Shown here: one piece after another, positions 8,385 through 17,133 of the stretch
Layout: each line of letters begins with the position of its first letter
How positions within the stretch are numbered: the stretch's first letter is position 1
NCBI RefSeq assembly: GCF_003633895.1
Contig: NZ_RBID01000014.1
Span: 1-64,000 of the forward strand
DNA length: 64,000 nt
Direction of reading: 5' to 3'
DNA from: Vogesella indigofera
GTDB lineage: Bacteria; Pseudomonadota; Gammaproteobacteria; Burkholderiales; Chromobacteriaceae
Notes under the pieces: model-generated
The model's database searches: none
What the model saw: only the letters and a program-made list of their open reading frames with translations
What the model was told of the DNA's origin: nothing
Program-made: the position numbers and the translations under genes

Positions 8385-9123
8385 TGCTTAGGGTGGATGG
8401 ATATGTAATCAACACCGCGCGATGCGGTCCATGAAAGACAAACATGGCGCCCGCTGCCATCGCCTTGGCACCAACGTTGGCCGCAGCCTTGAAGTCGGCA
8501 ATGCTGCCAGCGCCACCGGCAACGATTACCGGAATATCGACGCTATGCAGTGTTTTGCTGATCAGCTCCAAGTCGTAGCCGCTCATCGTTCCATCGCGGT
8601 CTATGCTATTCAGGAACAGCTCGCCAGCTCCTAAAGCCTGCATTTTCCTGGCAAAATCAACGGGAGTCAGACCGGTTCTGCCGCTGCCGCACTCCACTAA
8701 CACTTCATAACGGCCCAGCAGTTTACGCTTGACATCAATCGAGACCACTACTGCCTGGGAGCCGAACTCGTTGACAGCTTGTCTGATCACTTCCGGACTT
8801 TTCCACGCGGCAGTATTGAAAATAACTTTCTCCACCCCGGATTTTAGTATGCGCCTAGCGTCTTCCAGGTTATGAATGCCGCCGCCGTAAGCCAATGGCA
8901 TGAAGCATTCGCTGGCCACTTCTTCGATCAGCTGAAAATTGGGTTTGCGCTTTTCCCGGGTGGCACTGATGTCCAGCAGGATAAGTTCGTCGACTTCCTT
9001 ATCGTTGAAGATTTTGATGGCATTGATCGGATCCCCAACATATTTAGGGTCTTTGAACTTGGTGGTCTTGACTAGGCCTTGGCCTTTCAGCAGCAGGCAC
9101 GGAATAATTCGATTTTGCAACAT
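8362..9123 (-). CDS. hisF: HisF-like synthase subunit serving sugar amidation (WbuZ-type)
   Basis: A 253-aa beta/alpha-barrel homologue of imidazole glycerol phosphate synthase subunit HisF. It has the barrel phosphate-site signatures YGGGIHNLEDARR and VAGGAGS. The first catalytic aspartate of histidine-pathway HisF (position 11) is Leu here (IIPCLLLKG), while D130 is kept (VSIDVKR). With no other his genes around, it is best read as the ammonia-channelling partner of HisH for the LfnA-like amidotransferase, as in E. coli O145 wbuXYZ. The gene is coupled to hisH by a TAATG overlap. Loss of D11 argues against true histidine synthesis. Confidence 0.85.
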   Translation of the reverse strand: MLQNRIIPCLLLKGQGLVKTTKFKDPKYVGDPINAIKIFNDKEVDELILLDISATREKRKPNFQLIEEVASECFMPLAYGGGIHNLEDARRILKSGVEKVIFNTAAWKSPEVIRQAVNEFGSQAVVVSIDVKRKLLGRYEVLVECGSGRTGLTPVDFARKMQALGAGELFLNSIDRDGTMSGYDLELISKTLHSVDIPVIVAGGAGSIADFKAAANVGAKAMAAGAMFVFHGPHRAVLITYPSTLSNGHCDND

Positions 9124-9737
9124 TACTGGTTAAGCTCCGCAAAGTTCTTCAGTAGCTGCATGCCGAATTTGTGACTCTTCTCCGGATGAAACTGGAAGCC
9201 CCAAATGTTGCCGTGCCGAAACGCGCTATGAAACTCGCCGCCATAGTTGGTGGTCAGCAAGACGTCTTCCGGGTTGTGGCATTCGACATGGTAGGAGTGC
9301 ACAAAGTAGAAGCGAGAGCCCGTGACCAAGTTCGTCAGCAGCGGGTCATCCTTGACCTGTCTGACCTGGTTCCAGCCCATGTGTGGTACCTTGAGCGTGC
9401 TGTCGCTCGGTCTGATTCTTTTGACCTGAGCATCAATCCAGCCCAGGCCAGGAATGCTACCTTCGTCGCTTGATGCCGTCATGAGCTGCATGCCCAAGCA
9501 GATACCCAGCACCGGTTTTTTGCGCGAAATGACATAATCATTCAGTACGGGCTTGAGACCGCGCTCAGTCAGACACTGCATGCCGGCGTCGAAAGCGCCT
9601 ACCCCCGGTAGCAGCAGCTTGGGGGCATTCATGATTACATCCGGGTCGCTGGAGGTTATGGCTTGGCATCCAACTTTGCGCAGCATGTTCTGGATGGAGC
9701 CAAGATTCCCTACTCCATAATCAATGATGACTACCAT
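9123..9737 (-). CDS. hisH: HisH-like glutamine amidotransferase for sugar amidation (WbuY-type)
   Basis: A 204-aa class I glutamine amidotransferase. The catalytic triad is complete: C80 in GICLGMQ, H184 and E186 in FQFHPEKSH. MVVIIDYGVGNLGSIQ at the start and PGVGAFDAGM are HisH hallmarks. It would hydrolyse glutamine and pass ammonia through the HisF-like barrel to the amidotransferase. It overlaps the end of the preceding gene by 17 bases and abuts hisF. It belongs to the first of two hisH/hisF pairs in this locus. Direct use with LfnA is inferred from the E. coli O145 and P. aeruginosa O-antigen precedents. Confidence 0.87.
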   Translation of the reverse strand: MVVIIDYGVGNLGSIQNMLRKVGCQAITSSDPDVIMNAPKLLLPGVGAFDAGMQCLTERGLKPVLNDYVISRKKPVLGICLGMQLMTASSDEGSIPGLGWIDAQVKRIRPSDSTLKVPHMGWNQVRQVKDDPLLTNLVTGSRFYFVHSYHVECHNPEDVLLTTNYGGEFHSAFRHGNIWGFQFHPEKSHKFGMQLLKNFAELNQ

Positions 9738-11208
9738 TCATCTCTCCGGCTTTATTATTGATGCCTATAGTTTTTTCCACGAAGTTTCGGTAGTTTTCTT
9801 CCCAATTAGGCTGCCATAATTCATGCGCCTGTATCGCAGAAGGGGGGCTTTCCGAAACTGCGTCGCCACCCAATAATAGCATTTCCAGTTCCTGCATTGT
9901 GGAAAAGGCAGGGAATGGTAATTCTGGGTAGGCGAATCTTGATTTGTCGGTTTTCCACAAAATTACTTTGTCTACCAGACCGACAGCTTCAAACAGTCCG
10001 GTTGACAGTTCGCTTATCACTACTGTGGCCTGTTGCAACGATGCATATATATCACCATTGCTGTCGAGCGCTACTCCTGCTGGTATTGGTACCGTCTTTA
10101 ATCGTTCCTTCTCCAGCGGGTGGGGGCGAAACACGATGTTGTAGCCATGCTTACCCGCTATTGTGTGTACCCGGGCAGCCAGGTCGAGATAGAGCTGTGT
10201 TTCGATGCCATCTCCCAGTACCAGAACGCGGTTGTTTCTGCAGCTTGCTGGCATGAATCGTTTCAACGACTCGGCTAGGTGAGGGTTGCCGATGGCTAGC
10301 TTGGCAACGGGCATATTGCTTTGTTGGCTCCACCAGTTGCCGTAGGTCAGTAGGTAATCCGGCAGGGTTTGGCGAAATGAAGGACTGGCAGCCAGAGTGG
10401 GAGCAACGTTATAGCCATCATGTCCTTTGGATATAGCGCCATGCTGGTGTTCGGCCGTTGTCACTCCTGCCATTCTTGCTGCATGAAGTATGGGGAGTGA
10501 GCGAGCGCCGTAGCACGCGGCCTCCAGAAACAAAAGTCTGGTGTTATGCCGAGAAAACCAGTTGGCATGGTAATTCGCTGAAATGGGAAATGCGGCCAAC
10601 TGCCTGGACAGGGCGGTTTTGAGTGTGTCTTTTTGTCCTGATGCTAGCTGGTAGCCAAGACGACTGACTGTGTTGCGTGAGGCATGCTCGATGATCGCGT
10701 TGGCCAGCTTCCAATTGGTTGCCGTGACTCTCAGTCTGCCCATCAGGTGCAGATAGGTATTGAACGGGGTGGCGTGCAGTATGGTGCTGAAGTGGTGATT
10801 CTGCCACCAGGTCCAGTCGCCCTGAGCCTGATACAGCATGCTCTGCTCCGGGTAGCTGCTGGCAAAGTAGCCGGCCAGCCGTTCGTGGGTCTTTTGATCT
10901 TTACTGAAATTACCCAGCCCGGTGGTGAAGAAACAGATCTCAGCCGAGAAGGCGTGGCGGTTTATCCAGTTATGGTACTGGCTGCGTGCTAGGTAGCTGG
11001 CCATTTGCAGCAAGCTAGGCTTGCCCGGTGCGGCATTCAGGCCGCCGGATGTATAGAGCAGGTCGGACATGAGTGTCCGAATGAAGTGAGTTCGGATCAA
11101 CGGCCAGGCGGGTAGAGTGGAGCCTGGACAGCTGAATTGCAGCAAGGCCTCGTCATCCTCAAGCGCCAGTAGCTGCTGGAGTGTGTAGTTTTGTTTTTCT
11201 TGAGTCAT
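9721..11208 (-). CDS. Uncharacterised GT-B-like surface-carbohydrate protein, candidate legionaminic acid transferase
   Basis: This 495-aa protein is not one I can place with certainty. The C-terminal half resembles a GT-B donor domain. It carries LGDG (331-334), RPHP (361-364) and a Ser/Thr motif SELSTGLFE (399-407), plus EHQHGAISKG at about 253-262. Acidic-Gly, HP and Ser/Thr motifs in that order are shared by several bacterial sialyltransferase and polysialyltransferase families (GT38, GT52, GT80). A nonulosonate-activating pathway is encoded in the same operon and no known nonulosonate transferase is present. No signal peptide or membrane segment is visible. It overlaps wzx by ATGA. A capsule-export KpsS-like or other polysaccharide role is the alternative. 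Confidence 0.55.
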   Translation of the reverse strand: MTQEKQNYTLQQLLALEDDEALLQFSCPGSTLPAWPLIRTHFIRTLMSDLLYTSGGLNAAPGKPSLLQMASYLARSQYHNWINRHAFSAEICFFTTGLGNFSKDQKTHERLAGYFASSYPEQSMLYQAQGDWTWWQNHHFSTILHATPFNTYLHLMGRLRVTATNWKLANAIIEHASRNTVSRLGYQLASGQKDTLKTALSRQLAAFPISANYHANWFSRHNTRLLFLEAACYGARSLPILHAARMAGVTTAEHQHGAISKGHDGYNVAPTLAASPSFRQTLPDYLLTYGNWWSQQSNMPVAKLAIGNPHLAESLKRFMPASCRNNRVLVLGDGIETQLYLDLAARVHTIAGKHGYNIVFRPHPLEKERLKTVPIPAGVALDSNGDIYASLQQATVVISELSTGLFEAVGLVDKVILWKTDKSRFAYPELPFPAFSTMQELEMLLLGGDAVSESPPSAIQAHELWQPNWEENYRNFVEKTIGINNKAGEMNGSHH

Positions 11209-12482
11209 GGTTTTATGGCACTGGCTGCTGTCAGGTCAAACCAGGGCATGCGATAGCAGATTTGTGATAGCCCCCAGGCGCCAAAAAACAGTAACGCCAG
11301 GCCGATCATGAATGCCTGTGCGGCACCAGTTATGCCGTTTATCTGGATGAGTTGCCAGTTGAACAGGGTGGTTATCACGCCGACAGAAATTGTCAAAACT
11401 GATAGCAGTTCAGTGCGCCTGGCAAAGAAAATGTAATTGGTTACCATGTAGTACATGCCAGTAAAAGCATTGCCCAGCATGATGTAGCCAATTATTGGCG
11501 AGGCAGACTGGTACTTGGGGCCGACCATTATTCCCAGTAGTTGTGGTGCGCATACACTACCGGCCAGTGCTAGGAATACGATCACAATAAAGTAGAGATA
11601 GGTGTTGCGGACGATTTTCCGTTTTTTAGCTAGATCCGCGTTATGGAGGGCCTCCATTAACCATGGAGCAAAAGCTTTGTTAAACGCATCAGCCGCTATT
11701 CCCAGAATCAGCCCTATCTGTATCGCCACTAGGTAGATACCGGTGCTGGCGACATCTAGAAAGTTGGTAACCATGAATCGGTCGGCGGTAGCCAGTAGCA
11801 AGCCTCCAATGGCATGTGGTAGCAAGGGGATACCATAGCGCAACGCATCTTTGGCATAAGCCATGTTCAAATTGCGCGTCAGCCAGTGCTCACGACGCAG
11901 CCAGTAGAGGGCGATTAGTGCAGTGACTGTCCAAGCAAGGGCAATGCCAAACAGTCGACCTTGCCACGAGTACAGCATCACTACCACCAGGAGGATGGAG
12001 ACCAGTCCGTCCATCAGGGCGTGGTTCAACCGCAGCGCGCCGAACTTCAACGGCTGCTTGGAGGCCTGCCACAAGGTGAGCAATGTCTGCACCAGAAACT
12101 GGAGCGCAGCAACAACGACTGCCAGCATCAGCCATTTCAAGGGCAGAGCGGTTATCAATTGTATTTTTCTTGAAAATATCCAGACAAATAAAGCCAGCAA
12201 TACTGTGGTTATAATTAAAATACAGAGTGTGGTGGAGACATAGCACGGCATGCTGAATTTCTTTGGCTCGAAATATCGAACCATTACTGCACCATGTATA
12301 TTGAGGCCCGCTGCAACCACAAAAAAAGAGACTACCATGGTAAACATGGCAATCAGGCCATAGTCTTCCGGGGATAGTATGCGGGTCAGGACCGGCAGCA
12401 GCAAAAAGGGAACGCCGGCAACAGCAAAATTGGAAATCGTATAGATAGCTGCATCACCGATGAGTTTGGTGCGCAGTTTCAT
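11205..12482 (-). CDS. wzx: O-unit flippase (Wzx), MATE/PST superfamily
   Basis: A 425-aa membrane protein with about twelve hydrophobic segments. It begins GDAAIYTISNFAVAGVPFLLLPVLTRILSPEDYG, the typical first helices and the LSPEDYG loop of polysaccharide transporters. It should flip the undecaprenyl-linked repeat unit across the inner membrane. Both ends overlap neighbours by ATGA (hisH upstream, the GT-B-like gene downstream), so it sits inside the operon. Together with Wzy and Wzz it shows Wzy-dependent assembly and not an ABC-transporter pathway. Specificity for amidated sugars is inferred only. Confidence 0.88.
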   Translation of the reverse strand: MKLRTKLIGDAAIYTISNFAVAGVPFLLLPVLTRILSPEDYGLIAMFTMVVSFFVVAAGLNIHGAVMVRYFEPKKFSMPCYVSTTLCILIITTVLLALFVWIFSRKIQLITALPLKWLMLAVVVAALQFLVQTLLTLWQASKQPLKFGALRLNHALMDGLVSILLVVVMLYSWQGRLFGIALAWTVTALIALYWLRREHWLTRNLNMAYAKDALRYGIPLLPHAIGGLLLATADRFMVTNFLDVASTGIYLVAIQIGLILGIAADAFNKAFAPWLMEALHNADLAKKRKIVRNTYLYFIVIVFLALAGSVCAPQLLGIMVGPKYQSASPIIGYIMLGNAFTGMYYMVTNYIFFARRTELLSVLTISVGVITTLFNWQLIQINGITGAAQAFMIGLALLFFGAWGLSQICYRMPWFDLTAASAIKP

Positions 12483-13147
12483 GATGGTTTGCAGATTGGC
12501 TCTTGTTTAAGGTAGGCTGAAAGAATGGCCAAGCCCACTTTCCCACTTTTTTCCGGGTGAAATTGCAAGCCTGTGATGTTGTCTTTTTTGATGGCGGCAA
12601 TAATGTCATGCCCACCGTACTGATAAGTGGCCAACGTGTGCGACTGCTTGTCTGGTGTGTAATGAAACGAGTGCACGAGGTAGATGCTCTGTTGCTGAGC
12701 GAGCGAGGCGAGCACGCTTTCATCCCAGTTGGCATGTGTCGGCTGCTGCAGCGGACTCCAGCCGATAAAGGGAATCTTGAGGGCTGTGCCATCGCGGCTA
12801 GCTGCCGGAATGGCGTGGACCTGGCCTGGTATCAGGTTCAGCCCTGCGTGATTGCCGAACTCCATGCTCGTGGTTGCGAATAACTGCATGCCCAAGCATA
12901 TACCGAGTAGTGGCCGGCCACTGGCGGCAAATTCACGTATCGCTTGGTCTAGCCCGCGTTCTTGTAGGCCGCGCATGCCGTCGGCAAAGGCCCCTACTCC
13001 GGGTAGCACTACACGGTCGGCGGCCAGAATTTCTGCCGGATCGTTGCTGATGCAAATACTGGCAGTACCGCAGACCTCAAAAGCCCGCTTTACGCTGTAC
13101 AGGTTGCCGATACCATAGTCGACGATGGTAACCCTCGTGGTTTTCAT
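12479..13147 (-). CDS. hisH: Second HisH-like glutamine amidotransferase, legionaminic acid branch
   Basis: A 222-aa class I glutamine amidotransferase with an intact triad: C84 in GICLGMQ, H197 and E199 in LQFHPEKSG. It starts with VTIVDYGIGNLYSVKRAF, a HisH hallmark. It overlaps the HisF-like gene by ATGA and lies close to the PtmG-type amidotransferase at 14690-15982. Campylobacter jejuni has the same ptmG-hisH-hisF arrangement in its legionaminic acid glycosylation island. It differs clearly in sequence from the hisH at 9123-9737, so the two pairs are separate acquisitions or old duplicates and not a recent tandem copy. Confidence 0.87.
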   Translation of the reverse strand: MKTTRVTIVDYGIGNLYSVKRAFEVCGTASICISNDPAEILAADRVVLPGVGAFADGMRGLQERGLDQAIREFAASGRPLLGICLGMQLFATTSMEFGNHAGLNLIPGQVHAIPAASRDGTALKIPFIGWSPLQQPTHANWDESVLASLAQQQSIYLVHSFHYTPDKQSHTLATYQYGGHDIIAAIKKDNITGLQFHPEKSGKVGLAILSAYLKQEPICKPS

Positions 13148-13914
13148 TCCATTCTCACCTTGACATTCATTTCTGCTGCTATGTTTCGCAACTCGGACAA
13201 TTCTGTCCGGGTGTAATGCAGGGTATCGGCAAATGCAACCGCATCTGCACCGTTGGCAATTACATCTCTCAGGTGTTGCGGTTCTCCGTAGCCACCGCTC
13301 ATGATTACGGGGACAGGCGACACTTCGCTGACTGCTTTCAGCAGTTCAAGGTCAAAGCCTTTTCGGGTACCTTCCTGATCTATGGAGGTTAGCAGAATTT
13401 CACCGGCACCAAGCTCAATGCCGCGCTTGGCCCATTCAATCACATCCAGGCCGCTTTTTTCTCGGCCACAATCGGTATAGATTTCCCAATGGTTATCACC
13501 ATGACGCTTGGCTTCAATGGAAAGCACCATGCACTGGGAACCGAATTTCTGGGCAACCTCGCGTATCAACTCAGGGCGATGAACGGCAGCCGTGTTGATG
13601 GCGATTTTATCTGCCCCGGCGCGCAGCAGGTTGCTGACATCCTCAATCGACCTGATGCCACCACCCACGGTCAGTGGAACAAATACGTCGTGTGCGGTGC
13701 GTTGAACAATTTCCACAAGATTCGACCGGCCGTACAGGCTTGCCACAATATCCATGTAAATCAATTCATCGGCACCTTGCTCATAATAACGGCGAGCATA
13801 TTCTTGCGGGTCGCCAATTACGCGGAGGCCCTCTAGGTGTACCCCTTTAATAAGGTTTTCACCCTTGACGTCCAGCCTGGCAATCAGGCGAACCGATCTG
13901 TCTTTAGCACCCAT
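13144..13914 (-). CDS. hisF: Second HisF-like subunit, legionaminic acid branch
   Basis: A 256-aa HisF-type barrel. Signatures include [36 protein letters not shown] and MSGGYGEP. It keeps the first catalytic aspartate (D15, equal to position 11 of HisF) but the second is Glu (E134 in [10 protein letters not shown]). This is the opposite loss to the other HisF paralogue in this window. It therefore probably only channels ammonia to the PtmG-type amidotransferase. It is coupled to hisH by ATGA. Some real IGP synthase activity cannot be fully excluded because Glu is a conservative change. Confidence 0.85.
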   Translation of the reverse strand: MGAKDRSVRLIARLDVKGENLIKGVHLEGLRVIGDPQEYARRYYEQGADELIYMDIVASLYGRSNLVEIVQRTAHDVFVPLTVGGGIRSIEDVSNLLRAGADKIAINTAAVHRPELIREVAQKFGSQCMVLSIEAKRHGDNHWEIYTDCGREKSGLDVIEWAKRGIELGAGEILLTSIDQEGTRKGFDLELLKAVSEVSPVPVIMSGGYGEPQHLRDVIANGADAVAFADTLHYTRTELSELRNIAAEMNVKVRME

Positions 13915-13957
13915 TTCTATTCCTGATGGTCTGTCTAATCAGCTGAACAGCTGCAAA

Positions 13958-14626
13958 TCAATTTTGTTCGACTTTGCGGCGGAAATATTCAAAATCTTCG
14001 GCATTGTCAATATCGATAGACCTTTCTCTTGGCATGACGTAGGCGATGCTATCCTCGGCAAGGAAGCTTTTTGTGGTGCGCAGCCAGTCAACCCGTGCGA
14101 TGTATATTGCGCCGTTGAGAACATACACGGCAGGCAGGTCCTGCCGTCGGCTTGCCGTGCTCCGCTCCGGGAGGAGGCTTTGCAGTCTGCCATTTTCCCC
14201 CAAGCGATACATCCAGTAGGGCGATTGTTCCGCCTCGCATACCGATACGCAACTCGGAGCGCCACTGGATTGCAGTAGTGCAAAGGCCGCATCGATATCG
14301 GTCCCGGTACGCAGAGGTGAGGTTGGCTGTAGCAGTGCTATAAAGCTGTGGTCGGGCAGCTGGTCTAGAGCGTGCAATACGACATCCATGGAACTGGCAG
14401 TATCGCTGGCCAGTTCACTGGGGCGGCGAAAGGGGACTTCGCAGCCCCAAGCGGTTGCCACCGACATGATCTCGTCGTCATCGGTCGACAAAACTACCCG
14501 GTCAACACACTGCGCCTCTAGCGCGGCAGTGACCGTCCAGGCGATGAGCGGTTTGCCGTTAGCGGGCAGTACGTTTTTGCGTGGCAACCCTTTCGAGCCG
14601 CCCCTGGCTGTAATCAAGGCAAGCAA
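13958..14626 (-). CDS. legF: CMP-legionaminic acid synthetase (LegF/NeuA-type cytidylyltransferase)
   Basis: This 222-aa enzyme activates legionaminic acid with CTP. It carries ITARGGSKGLPRKN, the CTP-binding P-loop-like motif of CMP-sugar synthetases, then STDDDEIMSVA, RPSELASDTAS and LLQPTSPLRT. Length is normal for the NeuA/PseF/LegF group. No ATG is available near the motif. I chose the TTG at 14626 because AAGG lies 7 bases upstream; another in-frame TTG at 14662 would add 12 residues. CMP-Neu5Ac or CMP-Pse would be the alternatives, but LegB, LegC, LegG and PtmE nearby favour legionaminic acid. Confidence 0.85.
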   Translation of the reverse strand: MLALITARGGSKGLPRKNVLPANGKPLIAWTVTAALEAQCVDRVVLSTDDDEIMSVATAWGCEVPFRRPSELASDTASSMDVVLHALDQLPDHSFIALLQPTSPLRTGTDIDAAFALLQSSGAPSCVSVCEAEQSPYWMYRLGENGRLQSLLPERSTASRRQDLPAVYVLNGAIYIARVDWLRTTKSFLAEDSIAYVMPRERSIDIDNAEDFEYFRRKVEQN

Positions 14627-14689
14627 CTGCTTGCCTTGATTGTTTGTTTTATTGCTATTCAATTGAGATGTTGATCTACGTCGAGCCGG

Positions 14690-15982
14690 TTATTCGGGAG
14701 CATGCCGCAGTTTCCAATTGCCATCAACAACCTGCCAGAGGTGGGGCGAACGGAAACGATCACAAGTTTCGAAGAATTCTTCTCTCGTCATGCTGATATA
14801 GTCGAGGAATTCTTTCTCATAACGCGAAGGATATTCACCTTCATAGCGGTTCATCAGCGCGATGCCTTCATCCTTGGTGATGTGATGGTTGCGAATCTCC
14901 TGTGCTGAATCCATCATCGCTCGGCCTACGCCGAATTTGATCCAGCGAGTGTAGTAGAAGAACCCATCTACCTTGTCGTCAAGGCTGTTGTACTTCGAAT
15001 AGGTGCCTTCGGTGCGAACCGGGTTGGCTTCAAAGCCGGTATGCTCGACGGCATAGTAATAAGCCTCTTGTGGTACCCATTTTTTATAGTAACCAAGGTA
15101 TTTGAACTCGATACCTTTCTTGTGCAGCACTTCTGGATCCATGGGCAGATAGCTCATCAGATCAACCAGCGGCACGCCGTCATCCAGATAGCTACCAATC
15201 TGCTTGCCTCCGAGGAATACATCCCGGACATCCTTGCCACCAAGGTAGTCCAGCGAGAAGCCTTCACTTTCTGTCTGTTGGTCTTTTCCCGCATAAGAAG
15301 ACGTTTTATGGGAAATCTTTTCACCGTATTCGCCAGGCATTTCGCCATAGAAAATCAACGGAATATTCAAACGTGCTGCCATCTTTGCAACAAAAGTTTT
15401 CTGGCCAAGAATGAATGGCTGGAATGGGTGTAGCAGATTGATTGTTGCATTGCGTGTCAGCAAGCGATGAATTTTTCCATTGGGCGTATACAGGTAATTA
15501 TCGAAACCACCGACATGCAACCAGTTCTGGAAGTTCTTCCAGCCAATCTCAGTGTAAAGGTGAGGAGACCATGTTACGGTCAGCGGATTCATTCCATACT
15601 TGTACTTGAGGAGGTGGGATTGCATAGCGCTATCCTTGCCTCCGCTGCCACCCACTATGCAGTCATAACTGCCATCATTGCGACGGTATTGATTGCACAG
15701 CTCGATAAGCTCACGTTCGCGCTCTTCCCAATCAATTTCGCCCGTTTCTTTCAGTTCGTTAAAGTTGCAAGCATGGCAGACGCCATTCTCATCAAACGAC
15801 ATGGTCGTTTTCTTGGAGTCCTTGCTATGCGCATACTCATTGCTCGACATGGGTTGCTGATTGGACATGTTGCATTTCTTGCAGAACTGCACATGTCGTG
15901 GCAGTCCATACAAGACATCCAGTTCCTCCTCAGGTTTTGTGTACCGGGAGAGATCAACGGAGGGTGATGGTCCGATCTTCAT
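14690..15982 (-). CDS. ptmG: N-acetyl sugar amidotransferase (PtmG/PseA-like), acetamidino-legionaminic acid formation
   Basis: A 430-aa member of the same PP-loop amidotransferase family as the protein at 6053-7165 but only distantly similar. Two Cys pairs (C34/C37 and C69/C72) precede the PP-loop GGSGGKDSAM at 111-120. The N-terminus with SPSVDLSRYTKPEEELDVLYGLP is the form seen in Campylobacter PseA/PtmG proteins, which act on nonulosonic acids. It lies between legF and ptmE, so conversion of the 5-acetamido group of legionaminic acid to acetamidino (Leg5Am7Ac) is the likeliest role. Whether it acts before or after CMP activation cannot be read. Confidence 0.8.
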   Translation of the reverse strand: MKIGPSPSVDLSRYTKPEEELDVLYGLPRHVQFCKKCNMSNQQPMSSNEYAHSKDSKKTTMSFDENGVCHACNFNELKETGEIDWEERERELIELCNQYRRNDGSYDCIVGGSGGKDSAMQSHLLKYKYGMNPLTVTWSPHLYTEIGWKNFQNWLHVGGFDNYLYTPNGKIHRLLTRNATINLLHPFQPFILGQKTFVAKMAARLNIPLIFYGEMPGEYGEKISHKTSSYAGKDQQTESEGFSLDYLGGKDVRDVFLGGKQIGSYLDDGVPLVDLMSYLPMDPEVLHKKGIEFKYLGYYKKWVPQEAYYYAVEHTGFEANPVRTEGTYSKYNSLDDKVDGFFYYTRWIKFGVGRAMMDSAQEIRNHHITKDEGIALMNRYEGEYPSRYEKEFLDYISMTREEFFETCDRFRSPHLWQVVDGNWKLRHAPE

Positions 15983-16037
15983 ATGTTTCCTTCAGGTATG
16001 CTGTAAACTTATCAATTTGTTCGTATTGGCTCTGCTG

Positions 16038-17093
16038 TTATTTTTGCTTTTTTCTTGCTTCAATTAAATCATCCGGCCGGCCAACATCTAACCACGGTTC
16101 ATGCATTGGATAAACGATTGTACGACCGGTATTTTGTTTTATCCGCTCGAATAGTGTTGGCATGTCGCAGTGCTGGTTTGCGTTCAGGTAGTGCAAAGCC
16201 TCAGGATTTAGTGCATAAATTCCAGCGTTTATATGACTGTGATAGATTGGCTTTTCTTCAAAGCCCTCTATTTCAATTCCTTTTATTTTTACGACGCCAA
16301 ACTGATTTTGAATTTCGTGCTGGCGAGTGGCCATTGTTGCTGTTGCACTGTAACGAATGTGGAAGTCTAAAATGTCCTTGTAGTGAATGTCGGTCAGTAC
16401 ATCACCGTTGGTTACGATAAATGGTACATCCGGGATTTTAGGCATGATGCTTAAACAGCCCGCTGTGCCAAGTGGTGATTCCTCACGCAGATATTCAATA
16501 TTGACTCCCCATTTGCTGCCATCTCCAAAATGTTCTTCAATCATGCTGCCGAGGTAGTGCAGAGAAATGGAAAAATTTTGAAAACCATCTGCCATGGCAC
16601 GTTCAATAATGTGCTCCAGCATCGGCTTGCCTCCGACTTCCAGCATCGGTTTGGGACAGTTCTCAGTGTGTGGGCGCAGCCTGGTACCTTTGCCTCCTGC
16701 CATGATGACCATTCGATTGCTGAGCAGGGCAGGAGTGATAATTGAGTCCAAAACGTGGAGCCCGATAATTTTGCCCTCGTTATCCACTATCGGCAACTGG
16801 TGGATTTTGTTGGCCTTCATGAGTTGCAGAACATTCTCTCGGCCAATTTCAGGTGGCACCACCAGAGGAGTGCGATGAATTATACTATCGATGGTGCTAT
16901 CAAGAGTCAGCCCTTTCAGGAACGCCCGACGGATGTCTCCGTCTGTCAGGGTGCCTGCAAGCTTATTATCTTCTGTCGCAGCTAACACGATTTGCATGCC
17001 AGATGTTTCAAGACTATGAATGGCTTGCTGAATCGTTGAGCCTAGTGGTACTAGGGTTGTTTGCCAAGGATGTAATTCATAACCAGTATTCAT
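16038..17093 (-). CDS. ptmE: CBS-domain glucosamine-1-phosphate guanylyltransferase (PtmE)
   Basis: This 351-aa protein has two CBS motifs (about residues 8-120; TDGDIRRAFLKG, IHQLPIVDNEGKIIGL) fused to a sugar-phosphate nucleotidyltransferase domain starting near residue 125. Its signature is MVIMAGGKGTRLRPHTENCPKPML. In Campylobacter jejuni, PtmE makes GDP-GlcN from GlcN-1-P and GTP, feeding a GDP-linked legionaminic acid pathway. The same CBS-NTP-transferase architecture beside LegB/C/G/I/F supports the same role here. The regulatory ligand of the CBS pair is unknown. A mannose- or glucose-1-phosphate transferase would be the alternative by sequence alone. Confidence 0.85.
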   Translation of the reverse strand: MNTGYELHPWQTTLVPLGSTIQQAIHSLETSGMQIVLAATEDNKLAGTLTDGDIRRAFLKGLTLDSTIDSIIHRTPLVVPPEIGRENVLQLMKANKIHQLPIVDNEGKIIGLHVLDSIITPALLSNRMVIMAGGKGTRLRPHTENCPKPMLEVGGKPMLEHIIERAMADGFQNFSISLHYLGSMIEEHFGDGSKWGVNIEYLREESPLGTAGCLSIMPKIPDVPFIVTNGDVLTDIHYKDILDFHIRYSATATMATRQHEIQNQFGVVKIKGIEIEGFEEKPIYHSHINAGIYALNPEALHYLNANQHCDMPTLFERIKQNTGRTIVYPMHEPWLDVGRPDDLIEARKKQK

Positions 17094-17133
17094 TTTCGTG
17101 GGCGAGCTTTAGGTAAAGGTGCTAGTGTTTTGT

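Noticed and set aside
8362..13914. Histidine biosynthesis genes
   Set aside because: hisH/hisF occur twice without any other his gene, beside sugar amidotransferases, with altered HisF catalytic residues.
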